NCBI GenBank assembly: GCA_963816785.1 | Contig: CAWFLL010000002.1 | Location: forward strand, 248,001-312,000 | Direction: 5' to 3' | Length of the DNA: 64,000 nt | Source: VRUE01 sp963816785 | GTDB taxonomy: Bacteria; Actinomycetota; Thermoleophilia; Solirubrobacterales; 70-9 | Shown: one piece after another, positions 36,351-44,765 of the stretch | Position numbering within the stretch: the stretch's first letter is position 1 | Layout: every line of letters begins with the position of its first letter | The notes under the pieces: model-generated | Seen by the model: only the letters and a program-made list of their open reading frames with translations | What the model was told of the DNA's origin: nothing | Databases searched by the model: none | Program-made: the position numbers and the translations under genes

Positions 36351-36379
36351 TGGTTCTCAGCATGAGCAGCGGGTCGGGC

Positions 36380-36385
36380 TAGCCT
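36380..36385 (+). promoter_or_regulatory. -10 element TAGCCT, leaderless start
   Basis: TAGCCT ends 7 nt before GTG 36393. Confidence 0.5.
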
Positions 36386-36392
36386 GGGAGTC

Positions 36393-36812
36393 GTGTCGCG
36401 CCCCAGGAAGTCTTTGCTTCAGAGCATTGCGCGAAGAGTTGGAGGCCCTTTGCGGATGTGGCCGCTTCGCGTCGGCCTTCCGAGCCCGCCCTACACGCGA
36501 TCGAACGCGATCATCGTCGAGACGATTGGGCGCCGGTCGCGCAAGCGTCGTCGCGTGCCGCTTGGATTTCTTGAAGAGGACGGCAAGCTGATCGTGGTGG
36601 CGGAGGATGGAATGGCGAGTTCATGGGTCCGCAACGCGCTCGACAGCGATGGCCGCCTGCGTGTTTTTCTGCGCGGAAGATGGCGCTACGCCCGCTTGCG
36701 GCCCCGGCCCGGGGACCCGGAGGCATACCTGGGTCGAATGAGCGCGGTCCACGCAGCCTTTGTGCGGATGGAGTCCTCAACCGCAGCGCTGATCGAGATC
36801 ACCCTTGAGTGA
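36393..36812 (+). CDS. Ddn-family nitroreductase/deazaflavin-dependent protein
   Basis: 139 residues with the split-barrel pattern of F420-dependent Ddn proteins: IIVETIGRRSRKRRRVPLGFLEEDGKLIVVAEDG, then SSWVRNALDSDGRLRVFLRGRWRYARLRP. These use reduced F420 to reduce quinones or nitro compounds. The window encodes other likely F420 users (LLM enzymes), which agrees with F420 production. The leaderless promoter decides the GTG start. Confidence 0.78.
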   Translation: MSRPRKSLLQSIARRVGGPLRMWPLRVGLPSPPYTRSNAIIVETIGRRSRKRRRVPLGFLEEDGKLIVVAEDGMASSWVRNALDSDGRLRVFLRGRWRYARLRPRPGDPEAYLGRMSAVHAAFVRMESSTAALIEITLE

Positions 36813-36879
36813 CTGGCGACACGGACAAGGCAAGGGGGTTCCGCGGTAACCGACCCGCCCCGGCCGTGTAGCGCTCTTT

Positions 36880-38652
36880 ATGGAGCGCGGCAGCGACCCC
36901 TCCCGCATGCTCAAACCGGCGCCCGACGGGGCGCGGGGCGAGTTCGTGAGCGAGGAGCGGCTCGCGCGCTACCACGAGTTCACCCGCAAGCGCGGGGTCA
37001 ACTGGGGGATGTATCTGCTGGCGCGGCTGGCGATGACGCCGTTCTTCCTCGTCTACTTCCGCTACCGCCGCGAGGGGAAAGAGCACGGCCGGCTGAAGGG
37101 CGGGCTGATCGTCGCCGCCAACCACCGCAGCTTCCTCGACCCGTTCGCGATCGGCGGCATCCTGCCCTGGCACCGGCCGCTCAACTACGTCGCCAAGGTC
37201 GAGCTGTTCCGGAACCCGGTCCAGGGCTGGCTGCTCTCGCGGCTCGGCGGCTTCCCGATCCGCCGCGGCGAGTCCGACGAGGAATCGGTCGAGACCGCGC
37301 GTCAGATCGTCGAACGCGGCGGCACCGTCTGCATCTTCCCCGAGGGCACCCGGATCCGCAGCGGCACCCTCGCCCCACCCAAGCGCGGCGTCGGGCGCCT
37401 CGCGCTGGAGACCGGCGCCCCGGTCCTGCCGACCGCCGTCTTCGGCACCGAGCACGTCCGCCGCGGCTGGAAGATCCGCCCGCGCCAGGTCAAGGTCCGG
37501 CTCGGCCGCGCGATCCGCTTCCCCCGCGCCGTCGAGCCCTCGCAGACGCTGGCCGAGACCGTCACCGGGCGGATCTGGCCCAACGTGCTGCTGCAGTGGG
37601 AAGCGATGGGCGGCCTGCCGCCGATGCGGCGCGCCGCGGTGATCGGCGCCGGCAGCTGGGGGACGGCGGTCGCGGTGCTGCTCGCCCGCGGCGGCCTCGA
37701 GGTCCAGCTCGGCACCCGCACCGCGGTCCAGGCTGACGAGCTCGCCGAGGAGCGCTACAACCACCGCTACCTCGAGGACGTCGAGCTTCCCGACTCGATC
37801 GACGTCCGGCCCGCCTCGGAGATCGAGCTGGCGGGGCTCGACCTGGTCTGCCTCGCGATCCCCTCCGGCTCGCTGCCGCAGGCCGTCGGCGCGATCGCCG
37901 ACCGGATCAGCGACCGCTGCTCGGTCCTGCTCCTGACCAAGGGCCTGATCGCGCCGCAGGGCAAGCTCCCCTCCGAGTACGTCGGCGAGCGGGTGCGGGC
38001 GCGCGCGCTCGCCTGCCTCGGCGGCCCAGCCCACGCCCGCGAGGCGGTCTCGGGCTCCGCCGCCCTCGTCCTCGGCTCCGCCGACCCCGATCTGCGCCAG
38101 CAGCTCGGCGAGGTCTTCGACCGGGCCGGGCTCGTCTGCGAGCGCTCGCCCGACGTGACCGGGGTCGAGATGGCCGGCGCCGCGAAGAACGCCGCCGTGC
38201 TCGCCGCCGCCGCGACCGAGCCCTACGGCCGCAACGCCGCCGGGATCGCCGCCGCCGAGGTTTGGCGCGAGTGCATCGAGTACGCGGTCGTCCACGGCGC
38301 CGAGCGCGAGACCTTCTCCGGCCTGGCCGGGGTCGGCGACCTGACCGCGACCCTGATGGCGCCCTCCGGCCGCAACCGCCGCGCCGGCGAGCTGCTCGGC
38401 GAAGGCACTCCGGCGGAGGAGATCCCGGACGTGATCGGGCAGGCCTCCGAGGGGCTCGACACGGTGCCGCTGCTGGCCCACGCGATCGCCGCCTCCGACG
38501 GCCCGGCCGAGGCGCTGAGCGGCCTGGCGGCGCTGATCGGCGGCGAGATCGACGGCGAGGAATGGGTCGCCGGACTGCGCCGCGTCGAGCAGGCGAGGAG
38601 CGCCGACGTGCAGGCCGAGTACCCGAGGCAGGGGGCTAGGCTTGGTGGGTGA
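36880..38652 (+). CDS. Fusion of 1-acylglycerol-3-phosphate acyltransferase (PlsC) and glycerol-3-phosphate dehydrogenase (GpsA)
   Basis: 590 residues without a break. Residues about 45-245 are PlsC-like: a membrane-associated helix, NHRSFLD at 81-87 (catalytic NHx4D) and FPEGT at 153-157. Residues 249-590 are a complete GpsA: NAD(P) loop VIGAGSWGTA (254-263), GPAHAREA, the catalytic lysine region GAAKNAAVLAAA and AGVGDLTAT. GpsA makes sn-glycerol-3-phosphate from DHAP; PlsC acylates lysophosphatidate. Joining the head-group supplier to an acyltransferase on one chain would couple glycerolipid steps at the membrane. The 3' end overlaps the sigma factor start by 4 nt. Confidence 0.93.
   Translation: MERGSDPSRMLKPAPDGARGEFVSEERLARYHEFTRKRGVNWGMYLLARLAMTPFFLVYFRYRREGKEHGRLKGGLIVAANHRSFLDPFAIGGILPWHRPLNYVAKVELFRNPVQGWLLSRLGGFPIRRGESDEESVETARQIVERGGTVCIFPEGTRIRSGTLAPPKRGVGRLALETGAPVLPTAVFGTEHVRRGWKIRPRQVKVRLGRAIRFPRAVEPSQTLAETVTGRIWPNVLLQWEAMGGLPPMRRAAVIGAGSWGTAVAVLLARGGLEVQLGTRTAVQADELAEERYNHRYLEDVELPDSIDVRPASEIELAGLDLVCLAIPSGSLPQAVGAIADRISDRCSVLLLTKGLIAPQGKLPSEYVGERVRARALACLGGPAHAREAVSGSAALVLGSADPDLRQQLGEVFDRAGLVCERSPDVTGVEMAGAAKNAAVLAAAATEPYGRNAAGIAAAEVWRECIEYAVVHGAERETFSGLAGVGDLTATLMAPSGRNRRAGELLGEGTPAEEIPDVIGQASEGLDTVPLLAHAIAASDGPAEALSGLAALIGGEIDGEEWVAGLRRVEQARSADVQAEYPRQGARLGG
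38637..38642 (+). promoter_or_regulatory. -10 element TAGGCT, leaderless start of the ECF sigma
   Basis: TAGGCT lies inside the last codons of plsC-gpsA and ends 6 nt before GTG 38649, so the sigma gene may have its own leaderless transcript. Confidence 0.5.
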
Positions 38653-39212
38653 GCGAGGCCTCAGAGAACGTCGAACCGGCGAGCCTCGATCCGGCCGAGA
38701 AGGCGGAGCTGGACCGCGCGTTCGAGGACCTCTACCGGGCCCACCTGCGCGACGTCTACTCCTACGCCTACTACCGGATCGGCAACCCCCACGACGCCGA
38801 GGACCTGACCGAGCAGGCCTTCCTGCAGGCCTACCGCCACTTCCCGCGGGCGCGGGCGGAGTCCGACGGGCGACCGCTGCGGCCGTGGCTGATCCGGATC
38901 GCCCACAACCTCGCCCTCAACTACTATCGCGACCGCTCGCGCCGGCCGCAGACCTCGCTGGAGGTCGCCGACCCGATCGCGACCCAGCACGGGACCGAGG
39001 CGATCGCCGCCGGCCGCGAGGAGCTGCGCGAGGTGATGGCCAACCTCGACAGCCTGCCCGACGACCGCCGCGACGCGCTGATCATGCGCTTCGCGCTGGG
39101 GATGGACAACCGGGAGATCGCCCGCGCGCTCGGTCGCACCGACGGCGCCACCAAGGTCCTGATACACCGCGCGATCAAGCAGCTGCAGGAGGAGATGAGC
39201 GACGATGAGTGA
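38649..39212 (+). CDS. ECF-type RNA polymerase sigma factor
   Basis: 187 residues: region 2 in LYRAHLRDVYSYAYYRIGN, DAEDLTEQAFLQAYRHF and RPWLIRIAHNLALNYYRD (about 30-105), region 4 in DDRRDALIMRFALGMDNREIARALGRTDGATK (about 145-178). It lacks region 3, as ECF factors do. The following gene overlaps it by 8 nt and encodes a membrane protein that may be its anti-sigma factor. Confidence 0.92.
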   Translation: MSEASENVEPASLDPAEKAELDRAFEDLYRAHLRDVYSYAYYRIGNPHDAEDLTEQAFLQAYRHFPRARAESDGRPLRPWLIRIAHNLALNYYRDRSRRPQTSLEVADPIATQHGTEAIAAGREELREVMANLDSLPDDRRDALIMRFALGMDNREIARALGRTDGATKVLIHRAIKQLQEEMSDDE

Positions 39213-39546
39213 AGCGTCCGAGCCAACTGTGGGAGGCGAGTTCGAGCGGTTGCTGTCCGACGCGCTGCGGCCGATCGAGCCGCCCGAGCGCCTCTCCGGC
39301 CGGGTCGAGGACACCCTCGCCGCGGTCACCGCCGCTGCGGCCGAGGAGCTCTCCGATTGGGCCGAGGAGCTCTCCGAGAGCGAGCTGCGGGCGCTCCGCG
39401 ACCCCCGCAACTGGGTCCGGCCGGTGATCGCGGTCGGGGCCGGCGGCGTTGCCACCGGCGCTCTCCTACTGCTCGAGATGCGCCGCCGCGGCCGCCAGCA
39501 GACCAAGGGCGGCCTGCGCTCGCTGACTGGCCGCGTCCGTCCCTAG
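39205..39546 (+). CDS. Single-pass membrane protein, possible partner of the ECF sigma
   Basis: 113 residues. An acidic N-terminal part (about 1-75, with two ELS repeats: AEELSDWAEELSESEL) is followed by one membrane helix (VIAVGAGGVATGALLLLEM) and a basic tail. The 8-nt overlap with the sigma gene and the soluble-domain-plus-helix plan suggest an anti-sigma factor, but no zinc-binding HxxxCxxC motif is present, so this is inference from context. Confidence 0.65.
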   Translation: MSEASEPTVGGEFERLLSDALRPIEPPERLSGRVEDTLAAVTAAAAEELSDWAEELSESELRALRDPRNWVRPVIAVGAGGVATGALLLLEMRRRGRQQTKGGLRSLTGRVRP

Positions 39547-39597
39547 CGCCCAGATCTCCAGAAAACCGCTCCCGCGGCCGATGCCGACGCCAACGTG

Positions 39598-40053
39598 ATG
39601 GCGACAGTCGCCGTCTTCATCGCCTTCGCCGGAAGCTCCTATGCCGCGCTCAAGGTAACGAGCCGCGACGTCCCGAAGGACGCCCTGACCGGAGCCGACA
39701 TCAAGAACCTGACCGGCAAGGACGTCACCAGCAACTCGCTGGCCGGTACCGACGTGGAAAATCTGACCAGCGACGACGTCACCAACGGGAAACCGCTTGC
39801 CGAGGATTTCGCACCCGGGCAACTCCCAAGGGGAGAGCGAGGAGATTCTGGCGCACCGGGAAGCGCGCTGGCCTATGGGTACGTCAAAGCAAACGGGGAC
39901 CTCGACCGTTCCCGGTCCGAACAGCGGACAATTGCGGTCACCGTCAGCACCGAATCATCCTTTTGTCCGAACTTCGAAGAGGACATCTTCTTCCATGTGG
40001 CCGGCCCGAATGGTGTAGACATGGATGGGCAGTTGGCCTTTATCGTCGCTTGA
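39598..40053 (+). CDS. ANVMAT-type envelope protein with repeats and collagen-like segment
   Basis: 151 residues beginning MATVAVFIAFAGSSYAAL, the anchor of the same family as the genes at 34466 and 62585. Upstream codons read ADANV in frame but with no start codon, so the usual N-terminal basic residues seem lost. The repeats here are SRDVPKDALTGADI, KNLTGKDV and ENLTSDDV, then a short collagen-like Gly-x-y run (PRGERGDSGAPGS). Its stop lies 1 nt from the stop of the convergent beta-helix gene. Confidence 0.6.
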   Translation: MATVAVFIAFAGSSYAALKVTSRDVPKDALTGADIKNLTGKDVTSNSLAGTDVENLTSDDVTNGKPLAEDFAPGQLPRGERGDSGAPGSALAYGYVKANGDLDRSRSEQRTIAVTVSTESSFCPNFEEDIFFHVAGPNGVDMDGQLAFIVA

Positions 40054-40054
40054 T

Positions 40055-41380
40055 TCACCGGCCCGTGAGCCGTTTGATCAGCTTTACCGCCTTGACCTGA
40101 GTGTTGGGGTCGCCGCCGGTCGGGGTGAATTTGACTTTCACTTTCAACTTGACCTTCCCCGTGTGGTCGAGTGTGCGCTTGCGCTTCCCCTTGGCCTTGA
40201 CGAGGAGGTTCACGCTGCCCGCGCCCGATATGAGCCGGGCTGCCAGTGGGCGGCCGGTTTTGTCGGAGGGCTGGGCGACGACCCCCTTGCCGGAGAGCGA
40301 CAGCGTTCCCGCGCCGGGCAAGCTCACCGCCAGCTTGGCGGTGCCCCTCTTCTTGTTTCGTTTCAGTTTGCCGAAGGCGAAACGGTTCGACGGTTTGGGG
40401 CAGGCGACGGTCGGTGCGATCTCGTAAGCGCCGATGTCCGGCACTGGAGGGCCGCCGATGCAGGGCGGCTGGGATCGCGGATTGCCGTCCAGATCGGTGC
40501 CGCCGATCAGCGGGTCCGAGACACCGGCGTCGATCGTCGGCGAGCCGGCGAGCTGATGGAAGTCTCCAGCCGCGGCGTTCACGAACAGCGGCTCCGCTGT
40601 CTGGTTGCCGTTGGTGCCCGGTTGGGTGTAGGAGAAGTTCGTGCCGGCGCTGAGGCTGGTGTCCACCGTCGAGTAATTCGAGTGAGTCAGCGCGATCGTG
40701 GCGGAGGCCATCACGTTCACGTCGATGTTGAGGTCCTCCTGGCCCGGCTCGAGGCCCTGTGCGATCACGTTGGCGGCGTCAACCGTGAGGTTGGCGCCAC
40801 AGCAGGCCCCGGCCAGCATCGGGGCGGCGGTGACGTTCCTCAGCACCGCGTTGTGGCTCCCCGGTTCAGCTGCAAACACGATCAGCCCGAGCCCGCCCCA
40901 GCAGACGCTGTCGCGGACAGTGCCCTGTTCTATCTGACACGGACCGGCGATTTCACCGCTGCTGATGTAGGCCCGTTCGATCGTGCCCGCTTCCATGATC
41001 ACCGTATAGGCCATGGCCGGTCCCTGCATATGGATCCGCATGTCGTGCAGAACGGCTCCAGCATTGTCGATCCGAAGAGCTTTTTCGGATAGCTCAACGG
41101 CGGGGACGGGTCCACCAGGCTGGCCGCCGACGTTCACCGAACGGTCGAGGAAGACTTCACCGCCCACGGTGTAACTGCCCGGGGTGACGATGACCTGGTC
41201 GGCGTCAACAGCATTGTTGACCGCCGTGAGGAGGCTGCACGGAACGGGATTGCAGGGCTCGGGGCCAGCCCCTCCAGGGGCGGCGTAGCGGATGGCGCCC
41301 GCGGCGCCCGAAGGCGCGGAGAGCATCAAGGCCGCAATGCTCAGGGCACAGAGAAGAACCCGCCTAGGAGTACTCGACAT
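40055..41380 (-). CDS. Secreted right-handed parallel beta-helix protein
   Basis: About 441 residues. Signal peptide (VLLCALSIAALMLSAPSGAAG) followed by a polymorphic-outer-protein-like beta-helix: CSLLTAVNNAVDADQVIVTPGSY at the start and DAGVSDPLIGGTDLDGNPRS at the end of the helix, a common secreted repeat plan. The last 100 residues are a lysine-rich beta domain (KLKVKVKFTPTGGDPNT). ATG 41380 is chosen over GTG 41386 because GGGGAG lies 5 nt before it. Function unknown; cell-surface location is likely. Confidence 0.72.
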   Translation of the reverse strand: MSSTPRRVLLCALSIAALMLSAPSGAAGAIRYAAPGGAGPEPCNPVPCSLLTAVNNAVDADQVIVTPGSYTVGGEVFLDRSVNVGGQPGGPVPAVELSEKALRIDNAGAVLHDMRIHMQGPAMAYTVIMEAGTIERAYISSGEIAGPCQIEQGTVRDSVCWGGLGLIVFAAEPGSHNAVLRNVTAAPMLAGACCGANLTVDAANVIAQGLEPGQEDLNIDVNVMASATIALTHSNYSTVDTSLSAGTNFSYTQPGTNGNQTAEPLFVNAAAGDFHQLAGSPTIDAGVSDPLIGGTDLDGNPRSQPPCIGGPPVPDIGAYEIAPTVACPKPSNRFAFGKLKRNKKRGTAKLAVSLPGAGTLSLSGKGVVAQPSDKTGRPLAARLISGAGSVNLLVKAKGKRKRTLDHTGKVKLKVKVKFTPTGGDPNTQVKAVKLIKRLTGR

Positions 41381-41454
41381 CGCCACTCCCCGTAGTCAAC
41401 GGCCACCGTAGCACGGGCGTTACGGGGCAGACAGGCCTCCCCCGGTAGTAACCG

Positions 41455-41495
41455 TGATAGCCATTTGTTCCGACAGGTGGAACAAATGGCGATCA
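41455..41495 (-). terminator. Hairpin after the DUF4383 gene
   Basis: GCCATTTGTTCC (41460-41471) and GGAACAAATGGC (41479-41490) are exact complements around a 7-nt loop; the stem extends by four more pairs past one mismatch. It lies directly after the stop of the minus-strand gene at 41509. Confidence 0.7.
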
Positions 41496-41508
41496 CACCC
41501 CACCTAAA

Positions 41509-41937
41509 TCACGCCTCGCGGTGCTCCCGCTTGGCAGGGACGGTGGCCGGGCTTCTCCGCGGAGTCGCGACGGCCGCGGCCAGCCCCAGCGCGCCGAGGC
41601 CGAGGTGGAGAAGGTCGTCGCCGAGGTTGGCGGGAAGGAAGCCGAGGATCTCCTCGCCGCCGCCGATCACGAAGCCCCAGACGGCGAGGACGATCAGGAG
41701 GAAGCCGAGCCAGAGGGCGTAGGAGCGGGCGGCGAAGCCGGCGACGAAGAGGCCGATCGCGCCGAGGGCGATGTGGATGACGTTGAGCCAGCCGTTGACG
41801 GCGAAGACGCCGAGCGCGTCCTCGACCTCGCCTGGGCTGCCGAACGAGGCGCTGTAGAAGAAGCCGAGGATGCCGAGGATCACCAGCAGGGCGCCGATCA
41901 GCGACGCGTAGAGCCGGGCCGGGCTCGGGGCCTCCAT
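41509..41937 (-). CDS. DUF4383-family membrane protein
   Basis: 142 residues with four membrane helices (SLIGALLVILGILGFFY, GWLNVIHIALGAIGLFVAGF, YALWLGFLLIVLAVWGFVIG, LLHLGLGALGLAAAVA) and the conserved NVIHIALGAIG and DDLLHLGLG motifs of DUF4383. No function is known. ATG 41937 follows GAGGAGA closely; a TTG 24 nt further upstream is in frame but weaker. A 12-bp hairpin follows the gene. Confidence 0.8.
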   Translation of the reverse strand: MEAPSPARLYASLIGALLVILGILGFFYSASFGSPGEVEDALGVFAVNGWLNVIHIALGAIGLFVAGFAARSYALWLGFLLIVLAVWGFVIGGGEEILGFLPANLGDDLLHLGLGALGLAAAVATPRRSPATVPAKREHREA

Positions 41938-41974
41938 TCTCTCCTCGTTCGCCGGGGCCAAGTGGCCGCGATTG

Positions 41975-41980
41975 TAGGCT
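41975..41980 (+). promoter_or_regulatory. -10 element TAGGCT, start of the rhomboid gene
   Basis: TAGGCT ends 10 nt before ATG 41991. Confidence 0.45.
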
Positions 41981-41990
41981 CAGCAGCCCG

Positions 41991-42809
41991 ATGCCAACCT
42001 GCTACCGGCACCCAAACCGCGAGACCGCCGTCTCCTGCTCCTCCTGCGGGCGGCCGATCTGCCCCGAGTGCATGACGCCGACCCCGGTCGGGATGCGCTG
42101 CCCCGAGTGCGCCACCCAGCGGACCGAGGTGCGGCGGGGCCCCGCCGCCTACCAGGCGAGCGGCTACCGCGCGACCTTCGTCCTGATCGCCCTCAACGTC
42201 GCCGCCTACCTGGCCGAGATCGCCAGCGGCTCGGGCGGCCTCAGCGGTACCAGCGGCTCGATCATCAGCGACTTCGGCCTGCGCGGCGTCTCCGTCGCTG
42301 ACGGGGAGTGGTACCGGCTGCTGACCGGCGGCTTCCTCCACGCCGGCCTCCTGCACCTCGGCTTCAACATGTTCGCCCTCTACATCCTCGGCCGCCTGCT
42401 GGAGCCGGCGATCGGCACGCCGCGCTTCGTCGCCCTCTACTTCGCCTCGCTCTTCGCCGGCGCCTTCGGGGCGCTGGCGCTGACCGACCCGGCGGCGCTC
42501 ACGGTCGGCGCCTCGGGGGCCGTCTTCGGCCTCTTCGGAGCCGCCTTCGTGATCGCCCGCGGGCGCGGTCTCGACGCCCTCGCCTCCGAGCTCGGCCTGA
42601 TCCTGCTGATCAACCTGGCGCTGACCTTCGGGATCAGCGGGATCAGCATCGGCGGCCACCTCGGCGGCCTCGCCGGCGGCCTGATCTGCGCAATGTTCAT
42701 CGTCGCCGGCGAGAGGGGCAACCTCGGTCCCCGCCCGCTCCTCGCAGAAGTCGGGGGGATGGCGGCGATCGGCTTCTTCTCGATCGCCGCCGCGATCACG
42801 ATCGCCTGA
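41991..42809 (+). CDS. Rhomboid-family intramembrane serine protease with N-terminal zinc ribbon
   Basis: 272 residues. The N-terminus has a B-box-like zinc site (CYRH, CSSCG, CPEC, CPEC within residues 4-40). Six or seven membrane helices follow, with the catalytic serine S175 in GASGAVFG, the catalytic histidine H223 in GGHLGG and the conserved HLGFNM. It should cleave membrane-anchored proteins; the substrate is unknown. The gene is intact and followed by a perfect hairpin. Confidence 0.92.
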   Translation: MPTCYRHPNRETAVSCSSCGRPICPECMTPTPVGMRCPECATQRTEVRRGPAAYQASGYRATFVLIALNVAAYLAEIASGSGGLSGTSGSIISDFGLRGVSVADGEWYRLLTGGFLHAGLLHLGFNMFALYILGRLLEPAIGTPRFVALYFASLFAGAFGALALTDPAALTVGASGAVFGLFGAAFVIARGRGLDALASELGLILLINLALTFGISGISIGGHLGGLAGGLICAMFIVAGERGNLGPRPLLAEVGGMAAIGFFSIAAAITIA

Positions 42810-42828
42810 CCCAGTCCGGCCCCCGCCC

Positions 42829-42859
42829 CGCGTTTTCCATCCATCACATGGAAAACGCG
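42829..42859 (+). terminator. Perfect 12-bp hairpin after the rhomboid gene
   Basis: CGCGTTTTCCAT (42829-42840) pairs exactly with ATGGAAAACGCG (42848-42859), loop 7 nt, 19 nt after the stop codon. Confidence 0.65.
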
Positions 42860-42898
42860 TGATCGTCCAGGCGACTGGACCGACTCGCAATCGGCGGC

Positions 42899-42904
42899 TA
42901 CCCT
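42899..42904 (+). promoter_or_regulatory. -10 element TACCCT, leaderless start
   Basis: TACCCT ends 7 nt before ATG 42912. Confidence 0.45.
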
Positions 42905-42911
42905 GGCCTGG

Positions 42912-44765
42912 ATGAGGTTCCCCGTTGGGTGCCGGCTGCTATTGCCCGCGGCTCTCCTTCTGGTCGTGCTGACGGCCCTTGCTCCCGCCGCCGCCGCGAA
43001 GGGCAAGAAAGTCACCTGCAAGGGCGCCAAGGTGCCGGTCACGATCGGGAAGAAAACGACCTGCCAGCCGATGGCCAAGGTCCTGCCGAAACCGCGAGCA
43101 ATCGATCTCAGGCTCGCCCACCTGGAGGAGGCCATGAAATTCGACCCCGCGAAGGCCGTGCGGGGTAAGAAGCGCAAGCGCGCCCGTACCCTTCAGAGCG
43201 GCTTCGGCGCCGCCGGGAAGCGAGCTCAGAAGAAGATCCTGCGGTTGCTGCCCGCGGCATTGAAATTGATCGACCGCAAAGCCGGCGGCGCCCGCTCCTC
43301 CGGCCGCCTGTTCGGCCCCGCGCTCGCCTCTGCCGGCTGCCAGCCGGAAGAGCCCAGCCCGGTCGGCCACACAGGTGGGGCCTCAATCGGGTCCTTCGGC
43401 GACAACGGCGGATACATCGACGCCCCGGTGGGAGGCGGCATCCGGGTACGAGTCACCTTCGTCTCCTGTGGCGGCGTCAACAACTATCGCGTCCCCGAGT
43501 GCCCGACGGCGAACGGCAGCGTCGACGCCAAAGGCACCGGGGAGTTCCGGGCGACGATCGAAGTCTTCGACGGAGGCCAGTTCGTCTCGCGCAACAGCAG
43601 CGTTTTCGAAGACAAAGCGAAAGTGCATGGGGAGGTAGGCGCCGACGCCAAGCTCAAGTTCATCGAGGTCGAGCACACCGAGGAAGTCTTCATCGTCGCC
43701 AGCGGGGGCATCGTCATCAGAGGTGGTGTGACGCGCAAGGTGCGGATCGACATGCCCGGCGGTCGCTTCAACCCCGCTGGCGCCAGTGTCCGATTCTTTG
43801 GAGACCCGATCGCCCCCGACTCGGGCGCAAAAGCCTTCGCCTCCACCGCCGAGGCGGCGATCAGGAGCTACCGGACTGCCGAGGCCCGCTGGAGCACCTT
43901 CAACCCCAGCGGCGGTTACTGCGCTGAGCCGGTGTTCGCACCGGACAGCAACACGCTGAAACTTCGTAAAGGAAACAGCAAACAGCTGAGCATTTACGCC
44001 AAGGCGCGGGCCGACGGAGGCAGGGCAACCGAGGCGAGATGGACGCTGCTGAATCAGGAGAACGCCGCGTTCTTACCAACCTCCTCTCAGGATGCTGCGC
44101 CCACCATCTCCTACACGGTCACCAACGCCCCCGAGGGTGGGTTCGTCAAAGTGAAAGTCAAATTCACCTCTACCGCGGGCGTCGGCGAAAAGACCTGGAC
44201 GCAGCCGACCGAGAAAGGCCTGACGATCAACAAAATCGCCGGGACCTTCAGCCAGAAATCGGTGCTGCACGTGATGCAGGGCGACTCGGTGGCCGAGATC
44301 TCGGGCAACGTCACGTTCGAACGCTTCACTCCGGCTATCTTCGGCGGGGCCAGCGGCCTTTACAAATTCAAAGAAGGTTTCGTCTCGGTCACGTTCTCGG
44401 GAAACGGCGCGATGACGGACAGCGCCCCCCTCTGCTCGCAGAAAGGCAGTCTTCAGCTCGCCTTCTCCGAGCCGGGATCAAGCTTCTTTGCACTGGGGAC
44501 GGGACCGGAACAGCTCGAACCGTATGAATACTCGTTCTCGCTCGCCTCGGACAACGACCCAGAACCAGCGAAGGTGAAAATCGATATCTACAACTGCGAC
44601 GAGGTCGCGAAAGAACAGGAAGACGACGACCCCGAATATCCAGTCTTCCTCGGGATGTCCCAGGGTGGGAACTCGGCGGATGGACTTACCTATTCAGGCT
44701 CGGATTCAAACCTGGTGTCCGGCTCCGGCGTGATCGAAAACTGGTCCTTCCAGGGCACCGAATAG
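42912..44765 (+). CDS. Large secreted protein of unknown family
   Basis: 617 residues. Signal peptide (LLLPAALLLVVLTALAPAAAA), a Lys/Cys segment (KKVTCKGAKVPVTIGKKTTC) of the type found in other exported Thermoleophilia proteins, a basic helical region (about 60-120), then a long beta-rich body with Ig-like strands (YTVTNAPEGGFVKVKVKF) and an acidic C-terminus. No catalytic motif is visible. The next gene starts at the base after its stop, but is functionally unrelated. Confidence 0.7.
   Translation: MRFPVGCRLLLPAALLLVVLTALAPAAAAKGKKVTCKGAKVPVTIGKKTTCQPMAKVLPKPRAIDLRLAHLEEAMKFDPAKAVRGKKRKRARTLQSGFGAAGKRAQKKILRLLPAALKLIDRKAGGARSSGRLFGPALASAGCQPEEPSPVGHTGGASIGSFGDNGGYIDAPVGGGIRVRVTFVSCGGVNNYRVPECPTANGSVDAKGTGEFRATIEVFDGGQFVSRNSSVFEDKAKVHGEVGADAKLKFIEVEHTEEVFIVASGGIVIRGGVTRKVRIDMPGGRFNPAGASVRFFGDPIAPDSGAKAFASTAEAAIRSYRTAEARWSTFNPSGGYCAEPVFAPDSNTLKLRKGNSKQLSIYAKARADGGRATEARWTLLNQENAAFLPTSSQDAAPTISYTVTNAPEGGFVKVKVKFTSTAGVGEKTWTQPTEKGLTINKIAGTFSQKSVLHVMQGDSVAEISGNVTFERFTPAIFGGASGLYKFKEGFVSVTFSGNGAMTDSAPLCSQKGSLQLAFSEPGSSFFALGTGPEQLEPYEYSFSLASDNDPEPAKVKIDIYNCDEVAKEQEDDDPEYPVFLGMSQGGNSADGLTYSGSDSNLVSGSGVIENWSFQGTE

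Noticed and set aside
36799..38481. A 560-codon open frame on the minus strand opposite plsC-gpsA
   Set aside because: High-GC third positions keep the antisense frame open. Its translation is low-complexity (Arg, Gly, Ala, Asp) and has no domain, whereas the plus strand encodes a complete PlsC-GpsA protein.
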